Positions 8,155-15,802 of a DNA stretch of 16,169 nucleotides are shown in pieces. The translations under genes were made by a program, and so were the position numbers. The DNA lies in contig CACWJV010000018.1 of the NCBI GenBank assembly GCA_902761265.1, positions 1 to 16,169 on the forward strand, read 5' to 3'. The notes beneath the pieces were generated by a model, which was not told where the DNA came from, ran no database searches, and saw nothing but the letters and a program-made list of their open reading frames with translations. How positions within the stretch are numbered: the stretch's first letter is position 1; the number at the start of each line of letters is the position of its first letter. Source of the DNA: Oscillospiraceae bacterium. Its GTDB lineage: Bacteria > Bacillota > Clostridia > Oscillospirales > Acutalibacteraceae.

Positions 8155-8940
8155 TTATTTTGATTGAAACTGCAGCGCTGTGCCTTCCCACTCTTTGGCG
8201 TGTGATACTTCCAGCAGATCGGCGATTGTAACGGCAATGTCCTTGATCGAACCGCCGGGCAACTCCAATCCTTTTTCAAACCGCGGACCCGTGCACAGAA
8301 TCGGGATCGTCATATCCTCCGGCATATCGCTGCCGTGGCCGCGTCCGTGGCCGCCGTGGTCGGCGGTCAAAATCAGCGTGTAGCCCTCCGGCAATGATTT
8401 ATACAGCCGCTCGGTGCAGGCAATGGCGTTGTTGACAACCTGCAGGTAGATGTCGCTCATCCAGCCGTTGTCGTGACCGCCCAGTTCATCCGTTTCACCG
8501 AGATATAAAAACAAAAAGTCCGGCTGTTCCTCCTGAATATAACGGATCGCCGCGTCGGTAATCTTATCGTCGGTATGTTCGGCTTTGTGTTCGCTGATCA
8601 AAAGCGACGTGTGCAGATGATCCGGACGGCTCAGATCCCGCAGCTCTTCCCAGTTGTAAAAGAACGCGCACTTTTTGCCGTGGTTGTCCAACCGGTCAAC
8701 CAGCCCTTCAATCGGCCGTACCTGCGGAGCATAGGTGTTTGTTGTAATCCCGTGACGCTCCGGGTCAACGGAATGAAACAGCGACATGTGACACGGCAAG
8801 GTAACAGACGGAATGACTGTCTGCGCCTGTAAATAGACAGTTGCGTTTTTGCGCAGCGTGTCGACAAACGGATGACCGCATTGCAGCAGCCCGTCGGGGC
8901 GCATGCCGTCGACCAGTACCAGTATTACTTTTTCAGCCAT
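8155..8940 (-). CDS. Type I phosphodiesterase / nucleotide pyrophosphatase-like protein (alkaline phosphatase superfamily)
   Basis: The 261-residue product belongs to the metal-dependent alkaline phosphatase superfamily, of the nucleotide pyrophosphatase/phosphodiesterase type (PF01663-like). Two-metal site residues are visible in order: D11 in LVLVDGMRPDG, the likely nucleophile T47 in IPSVTLPCHMS, D151 and H156 in GETDELGGHDNG, D194 and H195 in TADHGGHG, and a final H202. The exact substrate (nucleotide sugar, phosphodiester, phosphonate) cannot be told from sequence. No signal peptide or membrane segment is seen, so it is probably cytoplasmic. It stands alone on the - strand between two + strand sugar-use units, with a consensus AGGAGG ribosome site 7 bases before its ATG and its own near-perfect promoter. 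That suggests expression independent of rhamnose supply. The superfamily call is firm; the role is open. Confidence 0.88.
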   Translation of the reverse strand: MAEKVILVLVDGMRPDGLLQCGHPFVDTLRKNATVYLQAQTVIPSVTLPCHMSLFHSVDPERHGITTNTYAPQVRPIEGLVDRLDNHGKKCAFFYNWEELRDLSRPDHLHTSLLISEHKAEHTDDKITDAAIRYIQEEQPDFLFLYLGETDELGGHDNGWMSDIYLQVVNNAIACTERLYKSLPEGYTLILTADHGGHGRGHGSDMPEDMTIPILCTGPRFEKGLELPGGSIKDIAVTIADLLEVSHAKEWEGTALQFQSK

Positions 8941-8947
8941 AATAATG

Positions 8948-8953
8948 CCTCCT
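8948..8953 (-). promoter_or_regulatory. Ribosome binding site of the phosphodiesterase gene
   Basis: On the - strand this reads AGGAGG, a full match to the Shine-Dalgarno consensus, 7 bases before the ATG ending at 8940. It fixes the start codon of the phosphodiesterase. Confidence 0.85.
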
Positions 8954-8969
8954 GCATTCAGTTTTTCCT

Positions 8970-8998
8970 ATTTTAACGCATTTCAGAAAGCTTGTCAA
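8970..8998 (-). promoter_or_regulatory. Sigma-A type promoter for the phosphodiesterase gene
   Basis: Read on the - strand, TTGACA (8993-8998, a perfect -35) is followed by exactly 17 bases and then TAAAAT (8970-8975, one mismatch from TATAAT). Transcription would start about 10-20 bases before the AGGAGG site, leaving a short leader. The region is otherwise AT-rich. This is the strongest promoter-like sequence noticed in the window, and it reads only toward the phosphodiesterase. Confidence 0.85.
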
Positions 8999-9025
8999 TC
9001 TATTCACCGAAAGGAGCATCCCTTT

Positions 9026-9811
9026 ATGAAAGAACCGAAGACCGGCGTTCAACTGTATACACTGCGCGACTATATCCAGACAGCACCCGACTTTGACCGC
9101 ACGCTCGCACGCTTGCAGCAGATGGGCGTCAGCGATATACAGATCTCAGGCATCGGCGGAGATATACCGACCGATGAGATTGCCCGTATCGTCAAAAAAT
9201 ACGATATGCATGTTTGTGTGACCCATCAGGGATATGGACGTCTTTGTAACGATCTGCCGGCGGTCATCGAACTTCATCAAAAAATCGGCTGCGATGCGGT
9301 CGGTCTCGGCTGCGGGCCGGGCGAAAGCCGGGACGGATTGGAGTCGGCAAAAGCATTTGTGGAGAATTTGGAATCCATAGCGAAAAAACTTGCAGCGCAC
9401 GGTCTTGGGTTTCATTATCACAACCATGATTTTGAGTTCCGTGCGTTTCCGGATACGGATATAACGCTTTGGGATTTATTGATGGATGCCAATCCGGATC
9501 TGATTTATTTTATCCCTGATATTGCATGGATGCATGTCGCCGGCAAAGATCCTGCTGCGATGCTTGAATCAATTGCCGACAGAGTCAAGGTTGTGCATTT
9601 TAAAGACTATGTGCCGAAAGAAGACGGAAGTCCGCGCTTTGTTTCACTCGGACAGGGTGTTGTGAATCTGAAAGCCTGTTTTGCCGTCTGCCGCAAAAAA
9701 GAGATCCCGTTTATTGTCTATGAGCAGGATGACAGTTGGGAACAGGATGATCCGTTTGTATCGACCAAAACGTCACTCGATTATTTCGACACACTCCATG
9801 CGATGGACTGA
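9026..9811 (+). CDS. Sugar phosphate isomerase/epimerase-type TIM-barrel protein
   Basis: The 261-residue product fits the xylose isomerase-like TIM-barrel family (AP endonuclease 2 / IolE / sugar epimerase group), which uses a divalent metal to isomerise or epimerise sugars and related compounds. Visible family features are the start GVQLYTLRDY (residues 7-16), the YHNHDFEF segment (H130-F138), and the likely metal-site residues D165 in IPDIAWMH, H191 in VVHFKDYV and E233 in IVYEQDD. The ATG at 9026 is chosen because AAAGGAG at 9010-9016 is well placed; an upstream in-frame ATG at 8903 would lie inside the divergent gene and its promoter. It is the first + strand gene after the phosphodiesterase, 28 bases before a GH3 glycosidase. 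The substrate is unknown; a link to sugars released by the neighbouring glycosidases is inference. Confidence 0.85.
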   Translation: MKEPKTGVQLYTLRDYIQTAPDFDRTLARLQQMGVSDIQISGIGGDIPTDEIARIVKKYDMHVCVTHQGYGRLCNDLPAVIELHQKIGCDAVGLGCGPGESRDGLESAKAFVENLESIAKKLAAHGLGFHYHNHDFEFRAFPDTDITLWDLLMDANPDLIYFIPDIAWMHVAGKDPAAMLESIADRVKVVHFKDYVPKEDGSPRFVSLGQGVVNLKACFAVCRKKEIPFIVYEQDDSWEQDDPFVSTKTSLDYFDTLHAMD

Positions 9812-9839
9812 TAATGGATAACCGGAAAGGGGTACCACA

Positions 9840-11921
9840 ATGGTAGATTATCAAGCGGCAAGAAAAACCGCCGAGGCGCTCGTTTCGCAGATGACGCTGG
9901 AAGAAAAAATGTCGCAGCTTTTATTTGAAGCGCCCGCGATTGAACGGTTGGGGATTCACGCTTATAACTGGTGGAACGAAGCGTGCCACGGTGTAGCGCG
10001 AGCCGGCGTTGCAACGGTCTTTCCGCAGTCGATCGGCATGGCGGCGAGCTTTGATCCCGCGTTGATCAAAAAAGTTGCCGAAGCAATCGCGCAGGAGGGC
10101 CGCGCAAAATACAACCGCAGCGCAGCCTATCAGGACTATGACCGGTTTAAAGGTCTGACCTACTGGGCGCCGAACATCAACATTTTCCGTGATCCGCGCT
10201 GGGGGCGCGGCCAGGAGACCTGCGGGGAAGACCCGTTTTTGACAGCGGCTGTCGGCTGCGCCTATATCAGCGGTTTGCAGGGAGACGACAAATTCTTTAA
10301 AGCAACTGCCTGCGCCAAACACTTTGCCGGACACTCCGGGCCGGAGGGCAAACGTCACAGCTTTAATGCGAAGATCAGTAAAAAGGACCTCAATGAAACC
10401 TATCTGCCGGCGTTCCAAAAGGCAGTCGAGGCCGGTGTAGCCGGCGTCATGGGCGCTTATAACCGTACAAACGACGAGCCTTGCTGTGCCAGTCTGAAAC
10501 TGATGGAGATTTTGCGCAACCAGTGGGGCTTTGAAGGATACTTTGTTTCCGATTGCTGGGCGATTAATGATATCTATCAGGGTCACCATTATGTTGAAAC
10601 GAAACCGCAGGCCGCAGCGGTGGCGCTCAAAGCAGGCTGTGAACTCAACTGCGGCGAAGCTTACAGCGCCTTGATGGAAGCGTATGAGGACGATCTTATC
10701 ACAGAGGACGACGTGACGAGTGCGTGTGTGCGCCTGTTTACAATCCGCGCAAAGCTCGGCGAATTTGAATCACAACGGCCCTATGCGGATATTCCATTTT
10801 CTGTCGTGTCCTGCGAGGAGCACAAACAGTTGTGCCTGCAGGCGGCACAGGAAACGTTGGTACTGCTGGAAAACAAGGATCACTATTTGCCGCTGGATGC
10901 ATCTGTGCCGCGCAAAATTGCCGTTGTGGGTCCCACCGCAATGAACATCCTTTCGCTGGAGGGAAATTATAATGGTCACGCCGACGAATATATCACAGTT
11001 GCTGATGGTATCCGACGGGTGTTTCATTCATCCAAAATCGTTGTCGCCGACGGTTCGCCGGTCAACGATCAGAGCGACGTGCGTTGGAACGACTTTTTCA
11101 ACCTCGCAAGCGAAGGCGCCGCCGCCGCAGAGGATGCAGATCTTTGCGTGCTTTGCCTCGGACTTGACCGCACAGTGGAAGGGGAGGACCTCGGATTTGC
11201 CAACGACTTCACTGATTGCGGCGACCGCAAAACGCTTATGCTGCCCAAATGCCAGCAGCAGCTTGCTGAAAAGATTTGCGATGTTTGTGAAAACGTCATT
11301 GTTGTTGTGCTTTGCGGCAGTTGCGCCGACCTCGGCGAACGTGTTCGCAGCCACGCGAAAGCTGTGATCCATGCATGGTATCCGGGTGCACTCGGCGGAC
11401 TTGCAATTGCAAACACGATTGCCGGCGTATGCACACCGAGCGGCAAACTGCCGATCACATTTTATCATGCGGATGATGATTTGCCGGACATCGAAAACTA
11501 TGATATGCACGATCGCACCTACCGCTATATGCAAACAGAGCCGCTTTATCCGTTTGGCTATGGTTTAAGCTATACCGATTTTGCTTATCGGGATGCAAAA
11601 GTCATTTCTGTTGATTCCGCAGAAATCATTTGTGATATCACAGTAGAGAATACCGGCGGCACACAGGGCAGGGCAGTCGTGCAATGTTATGCCCGCTACA
11701 CGGACAGCCGCACCACAACGCCGAAATTGCAGCTTTGCGGCGTTTCCTCGGCCGAATTGCAACCGGGTGAAGCAAAGCGCGTTCAGGTTCAAATCGACCG
11801 TTTTTGGCTCAAAGCTGTGCTTGAAGACGGCAGCCGTGTGGATCCCGACGGAAAGATCGTGCTGTATCTCGGCGACGGTCAGCCGAAGGACGGCGATCCA
11901 GGTCTTATAATTCAGGCATAA
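9840..11921 (+). CDS. GH3 beta-glucosidase / beta-xylosidase
   Basis: The 693-residue product is a retaining GH3 glycosidase that removes terminal beta-linked glucose or xylose. The N-terminal TIM-barrel domain has NWWNEACHGVARAG, the substrate-binding pair K160-H161 in CAKHFAGHS, and the nucleophile D238 in FVSDCWAI. The alpha/beta sandwich domain (about 345-560) has the VEGED segment with E447/E449 as acid/base candidates, and PSGKLPITF. YPFGYGLSYTDF leads into a C-terminal fibronectin III-like domain. The WWNEACHGVA pattern is closer to the beta-xylosidase branch than to classic beta-glucosidases, but specificity cannot be settled here. No signal peptide or PA14 insertion is seen. The ATG at 9840 follows AAAGGGG. 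It lies between the isomerase-type gene (28-base gap) and the hemolysin III gene (26-base gap), probably on one transcript. Confidence 0.92.
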   Translation: MVDYQAARKTAEALVSQMTLEEKMSQLLFEAPAIERLGIHAYNWWNEACHGVARAGVATVFPQSIGMAASFDPALIKKVAEAIAQEGRAKYNRSAAYQDYDRFKGLTYWAPNINIFRDPRWGRGQETCGEDPFLTAAVGCAYISGLQGDDKFFKATACAKHFAGHSGPEGKRHSFNAKISKKDLNETYLPAFQKAVEAGVAGVMGAYNRTNDEPCCASLKLMEILRNQWGFEGYFVSDCWAINDIYQGHHYVETKPQAAAVALKAGCELNCGEAYSALMEAYEDDLITEDDVTSACVRLFTIRAKLGEFESQRPYADIPFSVVSCEEHKQLCLQAAQETLVLLENKDHYLPLDASVPRKIAVVGPTAMNILSLEGNYNGHADEYITVADGIRRVFHSSKIVVADGSPVNDQSDVRWNDFFNLASEGAAAAEDADLCVLCLGLDRTVEGEDLGFANDFTDCGDRKTLMLPKCQQQLAEKICDVCENVIVVVLCGSCADLGERVRSHAKAVIHAWYPGALGGLAIANTIAGVCTPSGKLPITFYHADDDLPDIENYDMHDRTYRYMQTEPLYPFGYGLSYTDFAYRDAKVISVDSAEIICDITVENTGGTQGRAVVQCYARYTDSRTTTPKLQLCGVSSAELQPGEAKRVQVQIDRFWLKAVLEDGSRVDPDGKIVLYLGDGQPKDGDPGLIIQA

Positions 11922-11947
11922 CTTTCAGAGAAACAAGGTGAATGACG

Positions 11948-12616
11948 ATGAACCCTCCCGGTAAACAGATCGCTCTCGTTGCCTACAGTCAAACCGAAGA
12001 ACGCCTGCATGTGATTACACATGCCGCGGGCCTTGTCATCAGTGCGCTGATCTTGTGGCGGTGTCTGATTCCGGCGATTGTACAACAGGATCCTTTGCGC
12101 ATCGTTTGCGCCGCATTGTATTTGTTTGGCACGACGATCATGTTTCTGACTTCGGCATTTTATCACGGCGCAAAACCGTCTGACCGCAAGCGCACGCTGC
12201 GTCTGCTGGATCATTGCATGATCTTTTTTGCGGTCGCCGGTACGGCAACTGCCTGTGTGCCGCCGGTTTTTGAAACTGCGGGGAAAATACCGGCTTTGCT
12301 GATGGGCAGTTTCGCTTGGCTCGGTGCGTGCAGCGGATTGATTCTCACACTGGTTGCTTTTGAAAAGACGAAAGCGCTGCAAATGGCACTATATATCGGA
12401 ACGGCTGTGGCCTGTGCCGCCAGCGGTGCAAAAGCGTTTACAATCCTGCCGCGCGGCGCGTTCTATTATTTCCTCGGCGGCAGTGTAACGCTGCTGATCG
12501 GTGCAGTGCTCTATGGCGTCGGCAAAAAGGTACGCTATATCCACGCGGTGTTTCATGTGTTTATTTTGATCGGTCTTACTATCTATTATCTAGGAATTCA
12601 AACCTATTGTTTCTGA
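11948..12616 (+). CDS. Hemolysin III family (PAQR-type) integral membrane protein
   Basis: The 222-residue product is a seven-helix membrane protein of the hemolysin III/YqfA family, the bacterial relatives of PAQR receptors. The family signature is complete: EERLHVITHAAG (H21, H25), SAFYHG (H73), D88 in LLDHCMIF, and HAVFHVF near the C-terminus (H199, H203). In this superfamily the conserved histidines bind a metal ion, consistent with a hydrolase-like site. The biological role in bacteria is poorly defined; membrane-fluidity or lipid-related functions have been proposed, and hemolysis is not implied. The ATG at 11948 is preferred over 11942 because AAGGTG at 11935-11940 sits only one base before 11942 but seven before 11948. 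The gene lies between two glycosidase genes without obvious functional linkage, and probably shares their transcript. Confidence 0.9.
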   Translation: MNPPGKQIALVAYSQTEERLHVITHAAGLVISALILWRCLIPAIVQQDPLRIVCAALYLFGTTIMFLTSAFYHGAKPSDRKRTLRLLDHCMIFFAVAGTATACVPPVFETAGKIPALLMGSFAWLGACSGLILTLVAFEKTKALQMALYIGTAVACAASGAKAFTILPRGAFYYFLGGSVTLLIGAVLYGVGKKVRYIHAVFHVFILIGLTIYYLGIQTYCF

Positions 12617-12667
12617 ATGGGCAAAAGGTTTTCTCTGGCAATTTTTTTAGAAGTGCAGGTGATGATG

Positions 12668-13471
12668 ATGGAGTTTTTGACATCATCCGTCAAGTTGTGC
12701 GGTTTTTCCATGGAATATATTCGGTTCGGTCACGGAGAAAAGACCTTTGTGATCCTGCCGGGGCTCAGTGTGCAAAGCGTGATCCCTTCCGCCGGGGCGA
12801 TTGCCCAGGCATATTGCGTGCTGACCGATGACTTTACCGTATATCTGTTTGACCGCCGGAAAGAACCGCCCGAGCAGTACACGATGCAGCAGATGGCGGA
12901 CGACACTTACGCCGCCATGCAGGCGCTCGGCTTACAGCAGGTTCATCTGTTCGGTGCTTCACAGGGCGGCATGATCGCGATGTTAATCGCGGCCGATCAT
13001 CCGTCGTTTGTTAAAAAACTTGTGCTCGGATCCACAACCTGCCGCATCACAGACAAACAGTATCAGAGGATTGATCAGTGGATCGCGGCAGCCGCGGACG
13101 GCAAGCTTGAAAGCCTGTATCTCTCGTTCGGCGAAGCGATCTATCCGCCGAAGGTATTTGCACAGTATCGAAACGCCCTTGTTTTACTGTCGAAAAACGC
13201 GACCGATGAGGATTGCCGACGGTTCGTGATCCTTGCCGGTTCTTTAAAAGGCTTTGATTGTACTGACAGGCTTCAGCAGATCCATTGTCCGGTTCTTTTG
13301 CTCGGTTCCAAAGACGACGGTGTGGTGGGTGCCGCGGCAACTGAAATGCTTGCGGACAAGCTGCAGCATCTTCCGTTTTTGGAATTACACCTGTATGACG
13401 GCTACGGACACGCCGCGTATGATACCGCACCCGATTACAAGGAACGGATCTTGCGGTTTTTATGCAAGTAA
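12668..13471 (+). CDS. Alpha/beta hydrolase
   Basis: The product, 267 residues from this start, has the alpha/beta hydrolase fold. Its catalytic triad is visible: the nucleophile S98 in the elbow GASQGGM, D216 or D217 in LGSKDDGVV, and H248 in DGYGHAAYD. The oxyanion region is near VILPGLS. The overall order resembles small esterases/lactonases of the enol-lactonase type, but the substrate is unknown. Three ATG codons stand in tandem (12662, 12665, 12668). GCAGGTG at 12655-12661 best serves 12668 or 12665. The frame also opens at an ATG at 12617 directly after the previous stop, but that has no ribosome site and would add a non-homologous hydrophobic stretch. There is no signal peptide from 12668. 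A deacetylase or esterase role on decorated oligosaccharides would fit the context but is speculation. Confidence 0.87.
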   Translation: MEFLTSSVKLCGFSMEYIRFGHGEKTFVILPGLSVQSVIPSAGAIAQAYCVLTDDFTVYLFDRRKEPPEQYTMQQMADDTYAAMQALGLQQVHLFGASQGGMIAMLIAADHPSFVKKLVLGSTTCRITDKQYQRIDQWIAAAADGKLESLYLSFGEAIYPPKVFAQYRNALVLLSKNATDEDCRRFVILAGSLKGFDCTDRLQQIHCPVLLLGSKDDGVVGAAATEMLADKLQHLPFLELHLYDGYGHAAYDTAPDYKERILRFLCK

Positions 13472-13489
13472 GATGGAGGAACATGGATC

Positions 13490-15802
13490 ATGGAACGAGC
13501 TGAAAATCCGACAAAGACGCTGACGCTCAACGATGACTGGCGCTTTTATTACGGAGACGACAACGAAGCGTATTACATGGGATATGACGACAGCGCCTGG
13601 TTGCGTGTTACTTTGCCGCATGATTGGGCCGTTACGTTTCCGTTTGACAAAAAAAACGCCAGCGGCACCGGCTATCTGCCTGGCGGCACCGGCTGGTATC
13701 GCAAGCGGTTCCTGTTGACTGCAACGGACACTGCAAAGCGCGTCATGTTGCGTTTTGACGGCGTGATGCGTCATACTCGCGTCTGGGTCAATTCCAACTA
13801 TCTCGGTGAAAACGCATATGGGTATGCACCGTTTTCGTTTGATATCAGCGCGTTTGTCCGTGCGGGCGAAAACGTGATAAGCGTCCGCGTTGAGCACGAA
13901 GAGGTTGCCGATTCCCGGTGGTATACCGGCAGCGGCATCTACCGCGACGTATCGCTCTGTATACGTGATCGTGACGGCTTTGCGGAAAACGGCGTTTTTC
14001 TTTCTACACAACAGGTGGATCCCACCGGTCGCGCGACGCTTCGTGTCCAATATGAGACCTTTGACGCAGACCGAGTGACGGTCCATGTTCTGTCCGAAGA
14101 AACAGAAACCGCCTGTACATCGTTTTCCGGTAAGAGCGGCACTTTCACAATCCAGGTGCCGCAAGCGCGTCTTTGGTCGCCGGCGCAGCCGTATCTTTAT
14201 ACGGTACGCTTGGAAGCGATAAAAGATAACGCTGTGATTGATGTGGAAACCATTCCGTTCGGTATTCGCACAATCAGTTTTGATCCGGACAACGGCTTTT
14301 TCCTGAATGGACAACATACGCGCCTGAAAGGTGTCTGTATTCACCACGACGCCGGCGCACTCGGCGCCGCTGTTCCTGCTGCAGTTTGGGAACGACGGTT
14401 GCAAACGCTGAAGGAAGCCGGCTGCAACGCCATCCGCACCACACACAATCCACCGGCAGGGGATCTGCTGGATCTTTGTGACCAGCTTGGTCTGCTTGTG
14501 ATGGATGAGGCGTTTGATGAGTGGGAAGGCTGCAAAAACAAGTGGTGGCAGGGGCATAATGTCTATCCGCCGAAGCATTACGGCTATGCGACTGACTTTC
14601 CGCAATGGCACAAACAGGATCTTTCTGCTATGATAAAGCGCGACCGCAATCATCCGAGCGTGATCCTCTGGTCGATCGGCAACGAGATCGATTATCCCAA
14701 CGATCCCTATGTAACGCCACTGTATGAGGAAGTGTTTGGCAATAACGACAGCGGCAAACCGGAAAAAGCCCGCCGCTATGACGACAAAAAGCCGGATGCC
14801 GGCCGCCTTGCCGCCGTTGCAATAGAACTGTCTGCAATCGTACATGCGCTTGACGATTCGCGCCCCGTGCTGTCCGCTATGTCGTTTCCGGAGCTTTCTA
14901 CACACACCGGATTTTCCGATCCGCTGGATGTGTTCGGCTACAACTACCGGGAAAGCTTCTACGATGAAGATCACCGCCGTTTTCCCGCGGTTCCGATCCT
15001 CGGCAGCGAAAGCGGCCACGCTGTTTCCGCGTGGCAGGCAGTGCTCGACCGCCCGTTTATCAGCGGACAGTTCCTTTGGACGGGCATCGACTTTTTGGGC
15101 GAATGCCGCGGCTGGCCGGTACGCATCTCACAGGCCGGTCTGCTTGATCTGTGCGGCAATCCGAAACCGCTGTATTATCAGCGCAAGGCCCTATGGACGA
15201 GTCAGCCGTTTGTCAAAATCGCCGTCGGAAAAGGCACAACAGAACAAAGCAGTCCGTGGACGGATGCGTTTCTTTACGACGCGCAGCCGGGTGAGACAGT
15301 TTGCGTGTGTGTCTATACCAACGCACCGGAGGTCACGTTGTTTTTGAACAGCCGCTCACTTGGAACAAAACAGCGCAAACCGGCGGACGAATGCCGCCTG
15401 CTTTGGTCGGTTCCGTTTGAACCGGGTGTTCTGACCGCAAAAGCGGACGGCGCCAAAGATATGCTTGCAACCCCGCAAGCGCCGGCGTCTATTGAACTTT
15501 CTGTTTATTCATCGCAGCCAGGTGACGCTTTCCATCAGATACTTGTTTCTTTGCGCGATGCCGCCGGCACCATCTGCGCCGGGGAGGACCGGGAAATCCG
15601 CTATCAGCTTTACGGCGACGGAGAAATTCTCGGGATTGAAAACGGAAAGCCGGACGATCTGACGCCGTACAGTGCCGATTACCGGACCACGTATTTCGGG
15701 GAATCAATTGTCTATATCAGATCGTTCACACCCAATCAAACGTTACACCTTTACGCCTATACAAAAGACGGATTACATACGGAGATCGAAATTCCATGTT
15801 GA
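13490..15802 (+). CDS. GH2 beta-galactosidase-type glycosidase
   Basis: The 770-residue product is a retaining GH2 glycosidase, most likely a beta-galactosidase. Domains in order are: the GH2 sugar-binding jelly roll (about 10-165, LPHDWAV, GTGWYRK, VWVNSNYLGENAYGY), the Ig-like domain (about 170-270), and the TIM barrel (about 275-575). The barrel has AIRTTHNPP, VMDEAFDEW, the acid/base E399 in WSIGNEIDYPND, and the likely nucleophile E507 in PILGSESGHA. A DUF4982-like domain (about 600-660, VTLFLNSRSLG) and a final Ig-like domain (about 665-770) follow. This five-domain form occurs in many gut bacteria; beta-glucuronidase or another GH2 activity cannot be excluded. No signal peptide is visible. 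The ATG at 13490 follows GGAGG by 10 bases; an ATG at 13483 is out of frame. The alpha/beta hydrolase ends 18 bases upstream. Confidence 0.92.
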   Translation: MERAENPTKTLTLNDDWRFYYGDDNEAYYMGYDDSAWLRVTLPHDWAVTFPFDKKNASGTGYLPGGTGWYRKRFLLTATDTAKRVMLRFDGVMRHTRVWVNSNYLGENAYGYAPFSFDISAFVRAGENVISVRVEHEEVADSRWYTGSGIYRDVSLCIRDRDGFAENGVFLSTQQVDPTGRATLRVQYETFDADRVTVHVLSEETETACTSFSGKSGTFTIQVPQARLWSPAQPYLYTVRLEAIKDNAVIDVETIPFGIRTISFDPDNGFFLNGQHTRLKGVCIHHDAGALGAAVPAAVWERRLQTLKEAGCNAIRTTHNPPAGDLLDLCDQLGLLVMDEAFDEWEGCKNKWWQGHNVYPPKHYGYATDFPQWHKQDLSAMIKRDRNHPSVILWSIGNEIDYPNDPYVTPLYEEVFGNNDSGKPEKARRYDDKKPDAGRLAAVAIELSAIVHALDDSRPVLSAMSFPELSTHTGFSDPLDVFGYNYRESFYDEDHRRFPAVPILGSESGHAVSAWQAVLDRPFISGQFLWTGIDFLGECRGWPVRISQAGLLDLCGNPKPLYYQRKALWTSQPFVKIAVGKGTTEQSSPWTDAFLYDAQPGETVCVCVYTNAPEVTLFLNSRSLGTKQRKPADECRLLWSVPFEPGVLTAKADGAKDMLATPQAPASIELSVYSSQPGDAFHQILVSLRDAAGTICAGEDREIRYQLYGDGEILGIENGKPDDLTPYSADYRTTYFGESIVYIRSFTPNQTLHLYAYTKDGLHTEIEIPC

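Noticed and set aside
12617..12667. T-run (12642-12648) in the gap before the alpha/beta hydrolase as a terminator
   Set aside because: No GC-rich stem precedes the T-run, so there is no intrinsic terminator; the gap otherwise shows nothing.
13483..13503. Tiny out-of-frame ORF (six codons) overlapping the GH2 start
   Set aside because: The ATG is only 3 bases from GGAGG, and the peptide MDHGTS has no features of a leader peptide; it is most likely chance.
13460..15019. Long antisense open frame of 519 codons opposite the GH2 gene
   Set aside because: It lies wholly over a strongly supported GH2 coding sequence, has low-complexity basic composition and no recognisable motifs or ribosome site. 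It is a by-product of codon bias.
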